Positions 59,701-64,000 of a DNA stretch of 64,000 bases are shown here, one piece after another. Position numbers and translations under genes: made by a program. Below the pieces are notes generated by a model. It saw only the letters and a list, made by a program, of their open reading frames with translations. It was not told the origin of the DNA and ran no database searches. Source of the DNA: Obelidium mucronatum (taxonomy: Eukaryota; Chytridiomycota; Chytridiomycetes; Chytridiales; Chytriomycetaceae). The stretch covers positions 558,001 to 622,000 of the forward strand of contig JAIVFH010000004.1 of assembly GCA_025765595.1 (NCBI GenBank). Direction: 5' to 3'. Position 1 is the stretch's first letter, and the number at the start of each line of letters is the position of its first letter.

Positions 59701-60465
59701 ATACACCGCCTACGGCGGTATGAAAAAGGAAGAAGCGGTATGAACCAAGGAGGAAAAAAGAGAATACACCGCCTGCGGCGGTATAAAAGAAGGAAGAAGC
59801 GGTATGAAAGAAGAAGAAATGAGAATATACCGCCTACGGCGGTATGAAAGAAGGAAAAAATAAGAATACACCGCCTACGGCGGTTTGAAAGAAGAAAGAA
59901 ATGAGAATACACCGCCTGCGGCGGTAAACTACCGCCTGCGGCGGTGTATACCACCTTCGACAAAAGACACTCACGGAATCTGATACTGCGAAAACACGCC
60001 AGCAACACTTCTTGCAGTTGTCGAATATTCATTGCCAACAACGCCAATGACATCTTCATGATTAAAAACGACATCAGAACTCATGACAGCAGTTGCATAT
60101 CCGCCAGAATAACCACTATAAGAGTCAACAACACCAGGATAGTAAGCGCCGCAGTCAGTAAATCGCTTGATGTGAACATGAACGTTGGGCAAGATTGCAG
60201 GATTCTCGTTGACCATGTCAACAGCAGCAACCATGGCTATGTCATTGAAAAAGAAATTTCCATTGGAGGACGTGACGGCTTGTGATGAATTTTCTGGATC
60301 AATGACAAAGTTTGTAACCAGAGAGCCCGACAGTTCAGTGTCTTTCCAGACGCAGTAGTTTGAGACGAGAGCCAGGGTGATGTGAGTTATATTCGCCTTC
60401 TTCATGTTCTTTTGGGCTTTTGCCGAGAGCGAGACTGTAAAAATGCTGCTAAATGTAAATCCCAT
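56740..60465 (-). CDS. Class C GPCR with C-terminal PH-like domain (receptor E)
   Basis: Starts MGFTFSSIFTVSLSAKA (signal peptide), then the flytrap domain: LALVSNYCVWKD, HVHIKRFTDCGAYYPGVVDS, YSGGYATAVMSSDVV, DVIGVVGNEYSTTARSVAGV. After a 5' intron with hairpin repeats come NIYQLLKSWKISRVAIVFQR, RYIIISGQNSFTAQLYYSMA and KFVWIGYNSPDLY. The linker FFGGSMIPPSDGGKHKPV precedes TM1; TM3 has CQIRFSLAVIGYNCAISTII and VRMFGKRN. TM5-7 lie in the exon from 57785. The C-terminal domain reads DVCPYRFKKGGSRWSRWILG, RGRSWLSLNSRQVTNCFWV and YELQLDFKDTATAQSFLKEL, followed by a Pro-rich tail. A run of about 23 A on the plus strand (58791-58813) lies in an intron or broken exon between flytrap and linker. Its start codon is 55 bp from the divergent RING 3 gene. 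Confidence 0.84.
59700..59947 (+). repeat. Ladder of GC-rich hairpins on a 20-21 bp period
   Basis: Six copies of ACCGCC-T[AG]C-GGCGGT (6-bp stem, 3-nt loop; up to 8 bp at the third) start at 59705, 59768, 59829, 59870, 59911 and 59931. Spacings are 63, 61, 41, 41 and 20 bp, close to multiples of 20.5. Half-copies (GCGGTATGA) fill skipped slots at 59735 and 59799. The filler is purine-rich on the plus strand (GAAAGAAGGAAGAA-like). It sits in the first intron of receptor E. Confidence 0.85.
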
Positions 60466-60520
60466 TCTGCAGTCGGCACTTTTCAGAGATCGCTAAAAAA
60501 AAAGAGTAACAAATAAATTG
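60466..60520. promoter_or_regulatory. 55-bp divergent promoter region of receptor E and RING 3
   Basis: Only 55 bp separate the two ATG codons, so both core promoters and both 5' leaders must overlap here or extend into the genes. An A run at about 60495-60503 is the only feature. Expression of the two genes is likely linked; this is inference from spacing. Confidence 0.5.
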
Positions 60521-61713
60521 ATGAAGCCAAGCGCGTGGCTGACGGCCCTCTGCGCCGGCGCACACGCCGCGCGCGCAGCCACGCTCGTGTATGCGAATGG
60601 ACGCATGGACGTGGCGTCGGACACGGACGGGTTCGGCGGCTACCTGCTGCCGCTCGCGCTCGTGGCGGACGCCGACGCCAGCGGCTGCGCGCCGCTCGAC
60701 GCGGCGGCGCTGCAGCGGCTGTGGAACGTGCGGGGTGGCGCGTGGGTGGCGCTGGTCGCGGCGGGCGGCGGCTGCGGCGTGGCGCAGAAGGCGGCGGCGA
60801 TGGCGGCGAGCGGCGCGGCGGGCATTCTGACGGACGAGTGTTCTTCTGCGTCTTCTTCTTTCTTTGCGGATTCGTCTACACTCTCTGCTTCTGCGTCTTC
60901 TACTCCGACGCTCAACATCGCCTGTCTGCACCCCGAAGACTCCCGCGCGCTGCTGCAAGACACCCGCCGCCTGCACGCCCGCGACGCCTCGTCGCCAAAA
61001 CCTATTTTTAGAATTCGCATCGCGCCAGACCCCTCGCGGCTGCACGTGCTCGTCATTGTGCTGTGGCCCGTTGTCGTCATTGCCGTCTACGAGGCCGTCT
61101 TCCGCCTCAAGAAGCGCTGGAAGACCCAGGCCGTCAAGAAGGCGCTGGCGCGGATCCCAATGCACCCGTGGGGCCAAGAAGAGGAACGCAACGATCTGTG
61201 TCCAATCTGCATCGAAGACTACGTAAGGAACGATTGGATCAGAGTCCTGCCGTGTGGCCACGATTTCCACGCCCTGTGTGTCGACAGGTACATTTTTACT
61301 CCACCATTACACCATTGCGTTCACTGAAAATTCATACTGAATCAAGGTGGCTCACATCAATCGCTGGTATTTGTCCGCTATGTAAAAAGTCGTGCGTTCC
61401 TCAAGCTTCATTGCAACCTTTGGATGACCATGCTGATGTATTCCCTGAACTGTACAATGACCTTCCTCATGAATTGGCAGTTAATTTCTCCAACGACACA
61501 TCATCAACGAATACCATCTCGGCAGTTGCTGCGTCGAGTCCTCCAAGAATAGCCTCAGAAAACAGTGACGCTCTAGTTCCCGGATATGATCTTCTAGAGC
61601 ACCCAGAGCACCCAGTTTCAGACTTTTCTGGTGGTGTGCGAAAGAGAATCATTGGAGAACCTGATCATGAAGCGGGTCCAAGCACTGTTAATGTTCCCAA
61701 TATGGGCCCTTGA
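60521..61713 (+). CDS. PA-TM-RING E3 ubiquitin ligase 3
   Basis: A signal peptide (MKPSAWLTALCAGAHAARAA) leads to a PA-like lumenal domain with WVALVAAGGGCGVAQKAAAM and ASGAAGILTDE, a Ser-rich insert and HPEDSRALLQ. One transmembrane helix (LHVLVIVLWPVVVIAVYEAV) precedes the cytosolic RING-H2: CPICIEDYVRNDWIRVLPCG, HDFHALCVDRW and CPLCKK. The intron again splits the Arg codon of CVDR-W (61289 to about 61346). The C-terminal tail, about 115 residues, is acidic and Ser-rich and is the longest of the three copies. The first 300 coding bases are very GC-rich with heavy use of GCG and GGC. About 380 residues. Divergent from receptor E. Probable endomembrane ligase; substrates unknown, adjacent receptors being obvious candidates. 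Confidence 0.88.
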
Positions 61714-61902
61714 AAGAAAGCTACTCTTGCATCATCGTCATCATCATCATCATCCATGTCATCACTATCACTGCCACTCAATCTTATTTAGCATCCTGAA
61801 AGAAAGAAAAAATGACCTCATGTGAATAAATATATAGAATATGTACCACAAAATAGAAAAACGCGTTTTTTCTTTCTTTTTTTTTTATATGACAAAAGAA
61901 AG

Positions 61903-64000
61903 ATGGACTCTTCCAGAACACTCAAACCAATGAACAACAACCCCAACAGTGGTTCTTCGAGCACTCCAAACTCGCCATTCAGGAAACTAAGCACATCATT
62001 TTCACCGCTTTCTAAAACATCCACTGCTGCCCGAGACTCTCATTGTGGCTCAACGTCATCTGGCGTTGCGGCGGCGGGACCAATCAACTTGGCATCCATA
62101 CCCGCAGTGGAAACAAAGAGCTCAACACTTCCCCGTCGCATGCCTGAAATATCAAATAAAACTGCTAATGAAAGTGATGGAATGTCCTCGGGAGTATTGC
62201 GCCGCTCGTCTGCAGCTGGAAACGTTGTTTCGGAATACACAAAAGCATCAGAAGTGAAAACCAGTACACATACCCTGAAACGATTAAGTACAACCGGAAC
62301 AACAGGAGCAATGCCTCGCGTGAATAAACTTCAAAGCGGTGGTGGTGCAGCAGCAGCAGATGCTGATGATGATGTGGGAGACTTGAAACGCGCCATGAAT
62401 TCTGGAGACATGTTTGGAGAATACAAACGACAGTCTCAGTCATGTATAACTGCATCCACTCAAATGATGATGCCGAAAGTCGCGCAAAGCAGCAGGAGCG
62501 AAGCGACTGATTCAGGGACACTGAAACGAACATCTGGATCGGGAGATTTGTTGGGAGTTCAAGAATTCTTGCAATCCAGTGAGAGTCAAAGTCGTCCCCG
62601 CAGTAAATCGGGCACTAAAAAATCTAGTATTCCGTCGGTTCAGCAGATTTCAGAGTCAGAAGGGATGGGGGGTTTGAAACGGTTTGAAAACAGTGGAAAT
62701 ATTTTGGGTGACATGCGGGAAAGTCCAACGTCCAGTAATACCAACAGTAAACAAGGAAGTATGTCGCCTTTGATTTCCCGAGCTGCGGGACTCGACGGTA
62801 CATTGAAACGATCCAGTGGTTCTGAAAATGTTGGATCTCAACAACGAAACAGTCCATCTTCTTCCTTGGACAATAATGATGCCAAAATCGAAAAGACTAG
62901 GCAATTTGGACAGATTGAAGTGGCGGGTGAACGCAAGCTTTTGGAATATGAGGCTCCTGTACCTCAAAAAATGCGCCAACTAGGTCAAATGGGAGTCAAC
63001 CTACATCAATATTCTATCGCTTCATCATCATCAAGTACTCCAAGCCCGGTCGTCATGCCTGAACGCGATGAATTTTACTCCAAAGACGGGCTGGGCACTG
63101 CTTCCAAAACAAACAGCAAAGGCCATTTCACATGGAACTTTGGGACAGAATCCCCGACGGGACTTGCATCAAAATTCAACAACACCACCGCTCCACCACC
63201 ATCAAGAAAAAACGAATCAAGCTCTTTACGAACATCGTTAACAAAGCAACCACAATCCCCGATAATACATGAACTAAAGCAGACACCCGCGCCACCACCA
63301 TTACATACAAACCGACGAACCAGCAACAACCTCCCTGAAAGCCGAAACACCTCCCCCGAAACAAAACTCCTCAAAACCTTCCCACCCAACGACAACGACA
63401 ACGACACGAGTCTAAAAGAAGACGAAACCAGCAGCACCATCCAACTCCGACGCAGTCCATCACTTCCTCGACCTCCCACGGGAACCCGCAATTCAACGCA
63501 CATTCGCCGGCGTTCCGTGAAACCAGAAAAACAAACGCACCACCAGCAGCGATCCTCCAGCGTTATCCTACGGGAATCCTCCACGCAACAAGCACCTGAA
63601 GAACCGTCATCGTCACTGCACCTTGACTCTGGATTCCCATCGACTGTCGGTCTCCTACTAGATTCAGTTGTTGTTGGTGGTGTCTCTGAGGATTCATTGA
63701 CTACATTGGAGCCGGCGCTTCTTGCGAAAAGAAAACAGGTTGAAGAAACGGTGGTGAGTAGAGTTCTTGGATTAGACGGAGGAGATGTAACGACCTTGTC
63801 GAAAATGCATGGGGCCGTGTTGTCGCATTTGACGAGGGAGCAAGGTGTACGGCATCGATGGTTGTATGCTATTTACTGTGTCTTGAAACTTGTTAGAGAG
63901 TCCATGAGGAATTTGAAGGATCAGCGTTGTCATCAGCAGCATTTGTTGGAGGATTTGAAGGATGAAAAGAGGGTGCAACATAATGTGTTTAGGACACGTC
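61903..64000 (+). CDS. Ser-rich protein with repeated LKR-SG motifs (partial, runs off the window)
   Basis: An uninterrupted frame of about 699 codons from the ATG at 61903 to the window edge. The protein is disordered in composition, rich in S, T, P, N, K and R. A short motif recurs about every 40 residues: VLRRSSAAGNVV (near 62194), TLKRLSTTGTTG (62272), DLKRAMNSGDMFG (62380), TLKRTSGSGDLLG (62518), GLKRFENSGNILG (62671) and TLKRSSGSENVG (62800). The core L-[KR]-R-x-x-S could be a basophilic kinase site such as that of PKA. From about 63720 the sequence turns helical and charged (KRKQVEETVVSRVLG, then LKLVRESMRNLKDQR), the start of a coiled coil or folded domain that continues beyond the window. 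No known domain was recognised. No frame break over 2.1 kb. Confidence 0.75.
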   Translation, partial: MDSSRTLKPMNNNPNSGSSSTPNSPFRKLSTSFSPLSKTSTAARDSHCGSTSSGVAAAGPINLASIPAVETKSSTLPRRMPEISNKTANESDGMSSGVLRRSSAAGNVVSEYTKASEVKTSTHTLKRLSTTGTTGAMPRVNKLQSGGGAAAADADDDVGDLKRAMNSGDMFGEYKRQSQSCITASTQMMMPKVAQSSRSEATDSGTLKRTSGSGDLLGVQEFLQSSESQSRPRSKSGTKKSSIPSVQQISESEGMGGLKRFENSGNILGDMRESPTSSNTNSKQGSMSPLISRAAGLDGTLKRSSGSENVGSQQRNSPSSSLDNNDAKIEKTRQFGQIEVAGERKLLEYEAPVPQKMRQLGQMGVNLHQYSIASSSSSTPSPVVMPERDEFYSKDGLGTASKTNSKGHFTWNFGTESPTGLASKFNNTTAPPPSRKNESSSLRTSLTKQPQSPIIHELKQTPAPPPLHTNRRTSNNLPESRNTSPETKLLKTFPPNDNDNDTSLKEDETSSTIQLRRSPSLPRPPTGTRNSTHIRRRSVKPEKQTHHQQRSSSVILRESSTQQAPEEPSSSLHLDSGFPSTVGLLLDSVVVGGVSEDSLTTLEPALLAKRKQVEETVVSRVLGLDGGDVTTLSKMHGAVLSHLTREQGVRHRWLYAIYCVLKLVRESMRNLKDQRCHQQHLLEDLKDEKRVQHNVFRTR

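Noticed and set aside
59700..59947. Possible CRISPR array
   Set aside because: The repeat core is only 15 bp, spacers are similar to one another and vary in multiples of about 20 bp, and the host is eukaryotic nuclear DNA.
59334..60074. Minus-strand open frame with repeated YRRRRCIL units
   Set aside because: The repeats are simply the hairpin ladder in translation. The frame crosses the first intron of receptor E, whose flanking exons splice well.
60449..61270. Minus-strand open frame of 273 codons opposite RING 3
   Set aside because: Low-complexity Arg/Ala product caused by high GC; the plus strand encodes a signal peptide, membrane helix and complete RING-H2.
1..64000. tRNA genes and transposons
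   Set aside because: I looked for B-box-like GGTTCGA segments in cloverleaf context, and for transposase, reverse transcriptase or integrase motifs with terminal repeats, and found none that I could defend by eye.

Overview
The window reads as nuclear DNA of a flagellate (zoosporic) fungus, most likely a chytrid. Genes are short-intron (mostly 50-100 nt, GT-AG), densely packed and often head-to-head. The content mixes fungal markers (a Mnn1-type GT71 mannosyltransferase, a mucin-like GPI-type cell-surface protein) with genes kept only by organisms with motile cilia (TTC12, two Tctex1-type dynein light chains, a CatSper-like cation channel). I cannot name a species. No rRNA, tRNA, CRISPR array or transposon was recognised.

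Layout. 0-19.9 kb is mainly housekeeping: the 3' end of a coiled-coil gene, guanylate kinase, a CIA30/NDUFAF1 complex I assembly factor, a Ser/Thr-rich surface protein, the nucleolar GTPase NOG2, a CatSper-like channel head-to-head with a GT71 glycosyltransferase, ribosomal protein uS7 (RPS5), a DDX42-type DEAD-box helicase, a P58IPK/DNAJC3 co-chaperone, a RhoGAP-like protein and a Tctex1 light chain. 20-23 kb holds two intronless paralogues of an unrecognised family. 23.9-28.5 kb is Elongator subunit ELP1. 33-37.6 kb holds a long SEL1-repeat protein and a PRL-type phosphatase that lacks a prenylation box. 42-51.4 kb holds DYNLT1, COA5/PET191, a mitochondrial PPR protein and TTC12.

The accessory theme is signalling. 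Five class C (GABA-B/glutamate-type) GPCR genes lie between 28.5 and 60.5 kb. Four of them (38.5-42.0, 45.3-48.2, 53.5-56.6 and 56.7-60.5 kb) end in a cytosolic domain of about 100 residues that looks PH-like and that I do not recognise from described class C receptors. Three PA-TM-RING E3 ligase genes, the GRAIL/RNF13 type that sits in endomembranes and ubiquitinates membrane proteins, are interleaved with the last two receptors. One is divergent from a receptor with only 55 bp between start codons. A plausible reading is a receptor array plus turnover ligases acting in zoospore chemosensing; that link is inference.

The intron nearest the start of the last receptor gene carries a 20-21 bp ladder of GC-rich hairpins. 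An oversized NOG2 intron can fold into a structured RNA. A sequence-quality caveat applies throughout: about twenty places in otherwise well-conserved genes need one base (once two) removed to restore frame, always an insertion and mostly a lengthened homopolymer. This looks more like residual long-read error than biology. Many reported CDS spans therefore contain frame breaks as well as introns, and coordinates give start codon to stop codon including introns.
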